Shown here piece after piece: positions 1 through 7,959 of a stretch of DNA of 64,000 nucleotides. The stretch is taken from positions 1-64,000 of the forward strand of contig CAZOEL010000001.1 in assembly GCA_964578835.1 (NCBI GenBank), given 5' to 3'. Below the pieces are notes generated by a model. It worked only from the letters and a program-made list of their open reading frames with translations. It did no database searches and had not been told where the DNA came from. Each line of letters begins with the position of its first letter. Positions within the stretch are counted from its first letter, which is position 1. The DNA is from CAZOEL01 sp964578835. GTDB lineage: Bacteria; Desulfobacterota; Syntrophobacteria; Syntrophobacterales; Syntrophobacteraceae. Both the position numbers and the translations under genes were made by a program.

Positions 1-676
1 AAGGAAAGGATGGAAATCTTCCCGCAACCTGCGGCGAATGCCACGTTCGCTCTAATAAGTAGAGATGCTTTAGCCTGCGCTTCCACTGGCATGTCCTACC
101 CTCGTCCACTCCGAGTTGGGTGGACGAGGGTAGAATCCAATCCTTGATCTTTCCAATAAAATCCGCCGTTTTTTCGTTTTTGCTTCGCATCGCTTTCTTC
201 CCAGCGGCATATGAATTGTCTTTGTTCTTAATAGCTGTTTAGTTTTATGTTCAGATTATTGAGCTATGATTATAGGCATCCTTGACCTCAACTCAAAATC
301 TATGTTACAGACTTTAAGCGTTACAGTGGTTGAGCGAGGGGACGCCGAGTTCCTGTTCTGAACGCATATCTCCTTAAAAAACCAAGCAAAAATGGTTTTA
401 TGGCTCTCGTTAAAGCAGCGCCTTTTTGTTTGGCGGATTTAGATAAGTTTTAAGATATTGATGCATGTGTTAAAGTCTAAATAATACATCAAAGCTAATT
501 CTTTAGCAGGCCTGAAAGTGAGGGGTTTGTTTTCGCTGTGCGGCAGTTTTTGTGGAAATATTGTGAAAAAATACATTATGTCATATCGTGAAGCAGAACA
601 TTAAATTACATGCTTTTTGGGGCGGCCCGGAAAACGATTTCCTGTCGCCTACATGCGGACTTTCAAGGGGAAGATT
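1..676. other. Leading intergenic region, no gene recognised
   Basis: No convincing coding frame is seen. A hairpin with perfect 13-base arms (TACCCTCGTCCAC at 97-109 and its complement at 120-132) lies near the left edge. It is not followed by a T run, so it may be the terminator of a gene outside the window or a dispersed palindrome. The AT-rich part from about 380 to 610 probably carries the promoter of the Hdr operon, but I could not pick out a trustworthy -35/-10 pair. Confidence 0.5.
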
Positions 677-2992
677 GTGAAGAAAAAGGATATCAGCCCG
701 GATCTGTACAACGAGGTCAAAAGGCTTGGGGCAAAGGATATGGAAGCCTGTATGCAATGCGGCAACTGTGCTTCCGCATGCCCTTTGTCAACCGGGGAGA
801 ATACGTTTCCTCGCAAAATCTACCGCTATCTGCAGCTCGGCCTGAGAGATAAGCTTATGGAATCTCCGGAGCCCTGGCTCTGCTACTACTGCGGCGAATG
901 CAACAACGACTGCCCGCGGGGCGCGGAGCCCGCCGAAACGATGATGGCGACTCGCCGCTGGTTGATGACACAGTATGACTGGACCGGTCTGGCCGCCAAA
1001 TTCTATGCTTCTCCGAAATTGCAGGTGGGCGCTTTCCTCGGCATTGCGCTTTTCGTCGTCATGCTCTTTCTCGGCTTTCATGGGCCGGTCGTCACCGACC
1101 GCGTGGAGCTCACCACCTTCGCGCCGGTTCATTGGGTGCATCTCGGCGATCAGATCATGATCGCTTTCGTGTTTTTCATACTCTTCTCGAATGCATTCCA
1201 CATGTACCGGGGAATCATGCAGGGGACGAAGATCCCGCTCCATCTCTATGCGACGCAGGCGCCGGTATTCCTCGTGAACTACGTCACTCAGAAACGGTGG
1301 AGAAAATGTGGAACCGGGCCCGGCAGCGCCTGGTGGAGGCATATCCTGCTTTTCTCCGGCTGGGTGTCGATGGAAATCCTTGTTATGGCGTACCTCGCCG
1401 CCTTTCAGACCGACATTGTCCATCCCTTCTGGCATCCGACGCGGCTTCTCGGCTACTACGCAACCATTGCCCTGATGGTGGGCTCCACCACCATGCTATA
1501 CAGCCGACTGTTCAAAAAAGAGGAAAATCTCCACCGGTATTCCGACTTTACGGACATCTTCTTTCTGACGCTGATCGTTTGCATCGCCGTCACCGGCATC
1601 ATGGTCCATATCTTCCGCCTTGCCGGGCTTCCGCTCATGACCTACGCCATATATGTGATCCATGTCGCCATCTGTGTGGGCATGCTCTGCCTGATGCTGC
1701 CCTTCGGCAAGCTCTCACATCTGATGTACAAGCCTCTGGCCATCTTCCTGACGACCTTGAAGGAAAAAGCGCTGCGAGAATCTCAGGCCGATCCGGCCGT
1801 GATCCAGGAGGAAATCGGCGATACTTTCAGGAGCTGTATGCAGTGCGGCTCCTGCACAGGCGTCTGCCCCGCAAGCGAAGCCCTGAATTACAGCCCACGG
1901 CAGATCCTTCGCAACGTCACCCTGGACAGGTCCTCGAACGTTTCCGTCGATGAGGCCTCATGGTCCTGCGCATCGTGCAACAGCTGCGTCGAGCAATGCC
2001 CGCGCGGCATCGGCATACTGGATCTTATCAAGTCCGTTCGCCGCCAGGTGGTCGATGCCGGGTTTTTGCCTGGATATTTTGATGCGCCGGTGAAGAGCCT
2101 GAAGAAAAACGGCAACCCATGGGGAGGAAAAAAGGAAAACTGCCTCGATTGGGCCAGGGGCTCAAAGCCGCCGGTTTACGCCAGAGAGCGACATGAATAT
2201 TGCCTGTTTACGTGCTGCACGACGGCGTTTGATACAAGCGCCGATAAAGGTGGACAAAAGGCGGGCGTGGCTCTCCTGCGCCTGCTCGATCATGCCGGCG
2301 TCTCCTACGGAGTTCTCGGAACCAGGGAGAGCTGCTGCGGCGACCTGGTCGACAAGATCGGCGCGTCGGATGTCGCCGCCGACCTAACCAGGAAGAACAC
2401 CGAGATGTTTCTTTCCGCAGGCGTTTCAAAAATTCTGACCATATCCCCTCATTGCCTGAATTCGTTCAGCAAAAATTATGAAGGCCTTAAAGACATAGCC
2501 GTCGTTCACTCTACCGAGCTTCTAGACAAGCTCCTTCGCGAAGGCGCCATCAAGCCCGTAAACAAGCTTGATCTCAAAGTGACCTACCATGATCCCTGTT
2601 ATCTTGGCAGGCATTCCTCGATATATGATGCTCCGCGCAGAATCCTTGAAGTCATGCCGGGCGTTACGCTGCTTGAGATGCAAAACAGCAGGGAGCGGAG
2701 TTTCTGCTGTGGCGGCGGGAGCGGCGGGCCATGGAAGAACGCCGCCGGCAAAGAGAGTTTTGGTGAAATTCGCGTCAAAGAGGCCATCGATACGGGCGCC
2801 AGGGTGATCGCCACGGCTTGCCCCTATTGCATCCGAACGCTCAATGAGAGCATTGCAAAGCTTGGCGTCGGAAGCAGGATAAAGGTCCAGGACATAGCAG
2901 AGCTGGTTCTGGAGTCTATTGATTTGTCTGATGCATCTGGAAAAACCGGGATTAACAATATGAGCTTTTCTCAGGAGGGCCGTCATGTCTGA
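677..2992 (+). CDS. Membrane Hdr-like fusion: HdrC/QmoC-type Fe-S and cytochrome b domains plus HdrCB-type (CCG) module
   Basis: A predicted membrane-anchored electron-transfer subunit of about 771 residues. Order of domains: a 4Fe-4S dicluster (CMQCGNCASACP and CYYCGECNNDCP, residues about 25-80); a membrane region of about five or six helices resembling the HdrE/QmoC cytochrome b domain (about 115-355); a second dicluster (CMQCGSCTGVCP and CASCNSCVEQCP, about 385-440); and two CCG domains (SCCGD with SPHC, then SFCCGGG with CPYC) of the kind that bind noncubane clusters in HdrB/HdrD. QmoC/HdrE-like and HdrD/GlpC-like parts thus sit in one chain. The GTG at 677 is preferred because AAGGGG lies six bases upstream; ATG 653 and TTG 617 are in frame but lack a Shine-Dalgarno. 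It overlaps the next gene by 8 bases. A role as the quinone-side or disulfide-side exit of the complex is inference. Confidence 0.85.
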   Translation: MKKKDISPDLYNEVKRLGAKDMEACMQCGNCASACPLSTGENTFPRKIYRYLQLGLRDKLMESPEPWLCYYCGECNNDCPRGAEPAETMMATRRWLMTQYDWTGLAAKFYASPKLQVGAFLGIALFVVMLFLGFHGPVVTDRVELTTFAPVHWVHLGDQIMIAFVFFILFSNAFHMYRGIMQGTKIPLHLYATQAPVFLVNYVTQKRWRKCGTGPGSAWWRHILLFSGWVSMEILVMAYLAAFQTDIVHPFWHPTRLLGYYATIALMVGSTTMLYSRLFKKEENLHRYSDFTDIFFLTLIVCIAVTGIMVHIFRLAGLPLMTYAIYVIHVAICVGMLCLMLPFGKLSHLMYKPLAIFLTTLKEKALRESQADPAVIQEEIGDTFRSCMQCGSCTGVCPASEALNYSPRQILRNVTLDRSSNVSVDEASWSCASCNSCVEQCPRGIGILDLIKSVRRQVVDAGFLPGYFDAPVKSLKKNGNPWGGKKENCLDWARGSKPPVYARERHEYCLFTCCTTAFDTSADKGGQKAGVALLRLLDHAGVSYGVLGTRESCCGDLVDKIGASDVAADLTRKNTEMFLSAGVSKILTISPHCLNSFSKNYEGLKDIAVVHSTELLDKLLREGAIKPVNKLDLKVTYHDPCYLGRHSSIYDAPRRILEVMPGVTLLEMQNSRERSFCCGGGSGGPWKNAAGKESFGEIRVKEAIDTGARVIATACPYCIRTLNESIAKLGVGSRIKVQDIAELVLESIDLSDASGKTGINNMSFSQEGRHV

Positions 2993-5900
2993 GCGAATCG
3001 GCTTTTTCATCTGCCACTGCGGGATCAACATCGCCTACCGGGTGAGAGTGAAGGAGGTGGCGGAATATGCGGCCACATTTCCGGGCGTCGTAGTCGCCAA
3101 AGATTATCTGTTCATGTGTTCGGATCCGGGACAGGATCTCATCGAAAAGGAAATCAAGAATCAAAATCTCACTCGTGTTGTGGTGGCCGCCTGTTCGCCT
3201 CGCATGCATGAAAAAACCTTCCGCGCCGCCTGCCAGAGGGCCGGTTTGAATCCCTATCGGGCCTTCCACATGGTCACTGTCCGCGAGCATGGCTCCTGGG
3301 TCACGGAAACCGAGGATACGGCTACAGCGAAGGCGATCGTCATCGTTCGGGCGGGCCTGATGCGGGTAACGAATCAGAGCGCGCTCTTCCCGAGCAAGTT
3401 CTCCGTCAATCCGAACACGCTGGTGGTCGGCGGCGGCATAGCCGGCATGCAGGCGGCTCTGGATATCGCAAGCTCCGGCAACAAGGTCTACCTGGTGGAG
3501 CGGCAGCCAACCGTCGGTGGACACATGCTCCAGTACGACAAGACCTTCCCGACCCTGGATTGCGCGGCTTGCATCGGGACGCCGAAAATGGTCGCCGTCG
3601 GCCAGGATAAGAACATAAATCTTCTGACCAACGCCGAGGTGCAGAGCGTCAACGGGTTTGTCGGCAACTTCAAGGTCACGGTTAATCAGCGCTCCCGCTA
3701 TGTGAGGACGAACTGCACCGGATGCGGCGACTGCGCCAAGGTCTGTCCGATCGAGTCTCGCAACGAATGGGATGTCGGGACGAAGATGCGCAAGTCCATC
3801 TACATCGCCTTTCCTCAGGCTGTGCCGGTTCGCTATGCAATCGACAAGATGGATCGCGCCCCCTGTGTGCAGACCTGCCCGGCAGGCATCAATATCCAGG
3901 GCTTTGTCACCCTGATCAGGGTCGGCAAGTATAAGGAAGCGCTCGACCTTATCATGGAAAAGATGCCGCTTCCCGGCTCGCTCGGCCGAGTCTGCCCCGC
4001 GCCCTGCGAAGGGCGATGCCGCAGGGAGGAGGTTGATTCCCCGCTCGCCATCTCCAAGCTCAAGCGGTTCGCTGCGGACATGGTCGACTGGGAGACATTG
4101 CCCGTGCCGACAATCGAGAAAAAGCCCGAAAGTGAGAAAGTGGCCATCATCGGCGCCGGTCCCGCAGGGCTTTCCGCCGCGTATTTCCTGGCGAAAAAAG
4201 GGTATCACCCGACGATTTTCGAAAGAGCGCCCTTTGCCGGAGGCGTGCTCCGCTACGGCATTCCGGACTACCGGCTGCCGCCTGCAATCATCGAGCAGGA
4301 AGTCAACTATATCAAAAAACTCGGCGTGGATATCCAGACCAACGTAACCATGGGTAAGGAGCGCCCCGTGGGCGGCCTCTTCGATGAGGGATTCAAGGCC
4401 ATCTATCTGGCGGCAGGCGCGCCGAAGAGCGTGAAGCTCAACATCGAAAACGAAGATGCCGAAGGCGTCCTGCACGGGATCGACTATCTCAACCTGCTCA
4501 ATTACAAGCAACCGGTCAAAACCGGCAAGAAGGTTGTTGTCGTCGGCGGCGGCGACGTGGCCATCGACGCATCGCGCGAGGCGCTCAGGCAGGGCGCTTC
4601 CGAAGTGAAGATACTCTACCGGCGGAGCAGATCGGAGATGCCCGCGGTGAAAAGCGAGATAGAGGCCGCAGAGGAAGAAGGCATCAAGATCGAGCTGCTG
4701 GTGAATCCTGTCGCCATCCTGACGCAAAATGGAAGGGTTTCCGGACTTCGGTGCGTCAAGATGGAGCTTGGCGAGCCGGATGAATCGGGCAGAAGGAGAC
4801 CCGTCCCGGTTTCCGGTTCGGAATTCGATATCGAATGCGACATGGTCATTCCGGCCATCGGTCAGCAGGTCAATCCGAAATTCCTGGAAGGCACGGAAGG
4901 GATCGAGATGACCCGCTGGGGCACGGTTGCGGCCGATCCGGTGACTTATCAGACAAGTTTTCCAGGCATCTTTGCGGGGGGCGATCTCTATACCGGTCCG
5001 TCCAACGCGGTGGAAGCCGTGGGGGCGGGGCAGCAGGCGGCCGTTTCCATAGAAAAGTATCTGCAGAGCGAAGAGCTTACGGAAAGAAGACCCGGCAAAC
5101 CGACCGGGACCAACTGGAAAGGGATTCCGAAAAACATCGTGCGCGCGCCGCGCGCGAAGATGCCCGTCCTTCCGGTTGCGCAGCGCATTGACAATTACAA
5201 TGAAGTCGAGCTGGGATTCAGTGAAGAGCAGGCGAGGACAGAGGCGTCCCGGTGCGTGGCCTGCGGCAGTTGCTGCGAGTGCAAGCTCTGTGTCAACGAG
5301 TGCAAGGCCGGGGCTATCGACCATGATATGACCGATAAAGAAGAAGTCATTGACGTCGGCTCCATCATTATCGCAACCGGCTTCGATCCGATGAACCCAG
5401 CCAAGATGACCCAGTACGGCTACGGCAGGTACCGCAACGTCTTCACCAATATCGAATTCGAGCGTCTTTCCAACGCCACCGGCCCGACATCCGGCAAGCT
5501 CCTGAAGCGCGACATGAAAGATCCGCTCAAATTCACCGATCCGCCAAAGAGCGTGGCGATTCTCCATTGCATCGGAAGCCGGGACAAAAACCATCATGAA
5601 TACTGCTCGCGCACCTGCTGCATGTACGCCCTCAAGTACGCGCATCTTCTGAAAGACAAATGCGGGCACGATACGGAAGTCTACAACTTCTACATCGACA
5701 TGCGCTGCTTCGGCAAAGGATACGAGGAATTCTACAAGAAGGTCCAGGCCGAAGGGGTCAAGATGATTCGAGGCAAGGCCGGCGCCATCACAGAGGATAA
5801 GCACGGCATCCTGACTGTTAAGGGAGAAGATACCCTTTCAAACCGTCTGATCGAGATCAAGGTGGATATGGTCATCCTCTGCACTGCCATGGAAGCCAGA

Positions 5901-6359
5901 CCGGATGCGCCCGATGTTATGCGCAAGTTCGGCATAGGGATCGGCCAGGACGGATTCTTCCAGGAGCAGCACCCGAAGCTCGCGCCCGTATCCACTCCGA
6001 CAAGCGGAGTCTTCCTGGCCGGAGCCTGTCAGGGACCGAAGGATATCCCGGACACGGTCGCCCAGGCAAAGGGCGCAGCAGCGGAATGCCTCGCGTTGAG
6101 CTCTGCGGGTCAGGTCGAGATCCCGCCCATGATATCGAGCATCGATCCCGATGTATGCGTCGGTTGTCAGCTCTGCATCGGGCTCTGCGCCTATTCGGCG
6201 ATCGAGTTCAATACGAATGCGGGAATCAGTGTGGTCAACAGCGCCGTCTGCAAGGGGTGCGGCAGCTGCTCCGGAGCTTGTCCAAGCGGAGCCGCCAAAG
6301 TCCGGCATTTTACCGATAAACAGATCTTCGCGGAAATAGACGGGATTTTACTTAATTGA
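2985..6359 (+). CDS. HdrA-like flavoprotein with inserted GltD-type NADPH:acceptor module
   Basis: This 1124-residue protein begins as a standard HdrA: an N-terminal Cys-rich domain, the FAD site GGGIAGMQAAL (about 149-159), the CAACIGTPKM motif (about 193) and a ferredoxin motif CTGCGDCAKVCP (about 244). From about residue 285 to 755 a complete glutamate-synthase small-subunit (GltD) module is inserted: its own N-terminal Cys cluster, FAD site GAGPAGLSAAYFLAKKG (about 390) and NAD(P)H site GGGDVAIDASREALRQG (about 521). HdrA sequence then resumes and ends in two ferredoxin motifs (CVGCQLCIGLC, CKGCGSCSGAC). HdrA is the bifurcating flavoprotein of Hdr complexes and the GltD module is a known NADPH entry point, so this chain probably couples NAD(P)H to ferredoxin and Hdr acceptors. 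The ATG at 2985 has AGGAGGG six bases upstream. Confidence 0.88.
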   Translation: MSERIGFFICHCGINIAYRVRVKEVAEYAATFPGVVVAKDYLFMCSDPGQDLIEKEIKNQNLTRVVVAACSPRMHEKTFRAACQRAGLNPYRAFHMVTVREHGSWVTETEDTATAKAIVIVRAGLMRVTNQSALFPSKFSVNPNTLVVGGGIAGMQAALDIASSGNKVYLVERQPTVGGHMLQYDKTFPTLDCAACIGTPKMVAVGQDKNINLLTNAEVQSVNGFVGNFKVTVNQRSRYVRTNCTGCGDCAKVCPIESRNEWDVGTKMRKSIYIAFPQAVPVRYAIDKMDRAPCVQTCPAGINIQGFVTLIRVGKYKEALDLIMEKMPLPGSLGRVCPAPCEGRCRREEVDSPLAISKLKRFAADMVDWETLPVPTIEKKPESEKVAIIGAGPAGLSAAYFLAKKGYHPTIFERAPFAGGVLRYGIPDYRLPPAIIEQEVNYIKKLGVDIQTNVTMGKERPVGGLFDEGFKAIYLAAGAPKSVKLNIENEDAEGVLHGIDYLNLLNYKQPVKTGKKVVVVGGGDVAIDASREALRQGASEVKILYRRSRSEMPAVKSEIEAAEEEGIKIELLVNPVAILTQNGRVSGLRCVKMELGEPDESGRRRPVPVSGSEFDIECDMVIPAIGQQVNPKFLEGTEGIEMTRWGTVAADPVTYQTSFPGIFAGGDLYTGPSNAVEAVGAGQQAAVSIEKYLQSEELTERRPGKPTGTNWKGIPKNIVRAPRAKMPVLPVAQRIDNYNEVELGFSEEQARTEASRCVACGSCCECKLCVNECKAGAIDHDMTDKEEVIDVGSIIIATGFDPMNPAKMTQYGYGRYRNVFTNIEFERLSNATGPTSGKLLKRDMKDPLKFTDPPKSVAILHCIGSRDKNHHEYCSRTCCMYALKYAHLLKDKCGHDTEVYNFYIDMRCFGKGYEEFYKKVQAEGVKMIRGKAGAITEDKHGILTVKGEDTLSNRLIEIKVDMVILCTAMEARPDAPDVMRKFGIGIGQDGFFQEQHPKLAPVSTPTSGVFLAGACQGPKDIPDTVAQAKGAAAECLALSSAGQVEIPPMISSIDPDVCVGCQLCIGLCAYSAIEFNTNAGISVVNSAVCKGCGSCSGACPSGAAKVRHFTDKQIFAEIDGILLN

Positions 6360-6372
6360 GGAGCATTGTGCG

Positions 6373-6801
6373 ATGAGCGAGTTTGAACCCAAAATAGTGG
6401 CTTTCTTCTGTAACTGGTGCACATTCACCGCAGCGGATCTTGCCGGTACGTCGCGTCTTTCATACCCGGACAACATCAAGATCATCCGGGTCATGTGCAG
6501 CGGCATGGTCGATCCGAAGTTCGTGCTCAAGGCGTTCCTGAACGGCGCAGACGGCGTCCTGATAGGCGGATGCTGGCCCGGGGATTGTCATTACATCAAT
6601 GGCAACCTGAAGGCGCGCCGCCGGGTGGCGCTTCTCACCGAGGTCTTGAAGCCGTACGGGATCGGCGAAGAGCGTTTCTGGCTCCGCTGGATTGCCGCCA
6701 GCGAGGGAAACATGCTGAGGGAAGTCGCCCTCGACATGACTGCAAAAATCAAACAACTTGGACCGAGCCCCCTGCGGAATATGGGTCAAATGGCGGTTTG
6801 A
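6373..6801 (+). CDS. mvhD: MvhD-like hydrogenase/Hdr iron-sulfur linker subunit
   Basis: A 142-residue protein of the MvhD (FrhD/HdrA-associated) family, which binds a 2Fe-2S cluster and passes electrons from an input module to HdrA. Visible family marks are FFCNWC near the N-terminus, RVMCSGMVDP in the middle and GCWPGDCHYINGN. The usual wording of the last motif has His where this one has Trp (GCHPGDCHY). It lies 13 bases after the HdrA-GltD gene with a GAGGAG ribosome binding site. No hydrogenase subunits are nearby, so the electron donor is more likely the inserted NADPH module or the FrhB-like neighbour. Confidence 0.9.
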   Translation: MSEFEPKIVAFFCNWCTFTAADLAGTSRLSYPDNIKIIRVMCSGMVDPKFVLKAFLNGADGVLIGGCWPGDCHYINGNLKARRRVALLTEVLKPYGIGEERFWLRWIAASEGNMLREVALDMTAKIKQLGPSPLRNMGQMAV

Positions 6802-6821
6802 AAACACGGAGATGACTGAAA

Positions 6822-7949
6822 ATGGCTAAATTCGCAAAGGTGTCTTTCAATAAAGGCGAATTGAATAAGGAGCTGTCCGGATTTTTCAAGGGTCTTCTTG
6901 AAAACGGAGCAGTGAATGCTGTCCTGGTTCCGATGGCTCAGAATAAAAAAGGAGTCCGACTCGCGCTCGTTACCTCCGCCGCCAATGCCTCGCAGGTGGA
7001 CCCGTTTGCCCCGGTAGCCGCCGTGAGCGGAGCGAAAATCGCCTCTTCGCTTACTTCTCGCCCGTCCGGACGCAAGGTGGCGATGGTTCTGCGGCCTTGT
7101 GAGATTCGAGCCGTGGTCGAGCTCGTAAAATTGAAACAGGTGAATCTCGATGACGTCCTGCTCATAGGCATGGACTGCCACGGACGTTATGAAAATACCG
7201 ATTTCGCCAAGTTCCAGGATCAAGGCGGGACGTCTGAGTCGTTCCTCGAGAACGCGCAGGCAGGAAAGACTGCCGCATCGGATTTCGACATCATCGGCGC
7301 CTGCAAGATCTGTGAATTCCCAACGGCTGACAATGTCGACATGCGGCTGTGCGCCATCGGCGCGGGAAGCGGCGTCTACATCGAAGCCGTCACCGCAAAA
7401 GGCGAGGAAGCCCTGGAAAAGTCCGGCTTGAAGTCGGGCGAAGCTCCCTCCGGCCGGGATGAAGCTGTCAAGAAACTGGTTGCCGCGCGCGCCGAGGCCA
7501 GGGATAAAAAGTTTGCTGAATTCCGAGCTGAGACCGGCAATTTCGAGGCGCTCGGAGACAAACTGGCTGCGTGCGTCAACTGTTACAACTGCCGCGTTGC
7601 CTGCCCTGTCTGTTATTGCAAGGAGTGCGTGTTCATCACCGATACTTTCCGACACACGGGTGAGCAGTACATGCTGTGGGCGGACAATGGCGGCGCGCTG
7701 AAGATGCCGAACGACACCATGTTCTACCATCTGACCCGCATGACTCACATGAGCCTGTTCTGCGTCGGCTGCGGCCAGTGTACGAGCGCGTGCCCGAACG
7801 ATATCGATCTGATGCCGCTCTTCAGGACATGCGCCGATAAGACTCAGGCCCGCTTCAACTATCAGGCGGGACGATCGGTCGATGAAGAACAGCCCATGGC
7901 TGGATTCAAATCGGATGAGCTGGTTGAAGTGACTGGTCAAGTCAAATAG
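6822..7949 (+). CDS. FrhB/FdhB-like iron-sulfur flavoprotein subunit
   Basis: This 375-residue protein resembles the beta subunits of F420-dependent hydrogenase and formate dehydrogenase (FrhB/FdhB). The C-terminal part carries the family signature CVNCYNCRVACPVCYCKEC (about residues 252-270) and a second ferredoxin motif CVGCGQCTSACP (about 320). Family members carry FAD and Fe-S clusters and exchange electrons with a soluble carrier. In bacteria, homologues beside hdrA and mvhD are usually of unknown donor, so I do not claim F420 use. It follows mvhD by 20 bases and precedes the double HdrA by 10. A connecting stretch at about 165-235 is rich in Ala, Lys and Glu and may be a flexible linker. 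Confidence 0.85.
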   Translation: MAKFAKVSFNKGELNKELSGFFKGLLENGAVNAVLVPMAQNKKGVRLALVTSAANASQVDPFAPVAAVSGAKIASSLTSRPSGRKVAMVLRPCEIRAVVELVKLKQVNLDDVLLIGMDCHGRYENTDFAKFQDQGGTSESFLENAQAGKTAASDFDIIGACKICEFPTADNVDMRLCAIGAGSGVYIEAVTAKGEEALEKSGLKSGEAPSGRDEAVKKLVAARAEARDKKFAEFRAETGNFEALGDKLAACVNCYNCRVACPVCYCKECVFITDTFRHTGEQYMLWADNGGALKMPNDTMFYHLTRMTHMSLFCVGCGQCTSACPNDIDLMPLFRTCADKTQARFNYQAGRSVDEEQPMAGFKSDELVEVTGQVK

Positions 7950-7959
7950 GAGCTGTATT

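Noticed and set aside
2952..5804. A 950-codon open frame on the minus strand
   Set aside because: It is antisense to the HdrA-GltD gene, has no domain and a composition biased to His, Arg and Asp, as expected of a shadow frame of a GC-rich gene.
6822..7949. Claiming F420-dependent activity for the FrhB-like protein
   Set aside because: The family is broad, and bacterial members beside Hdr genes often use other donors; nothing here shows F420 binding.
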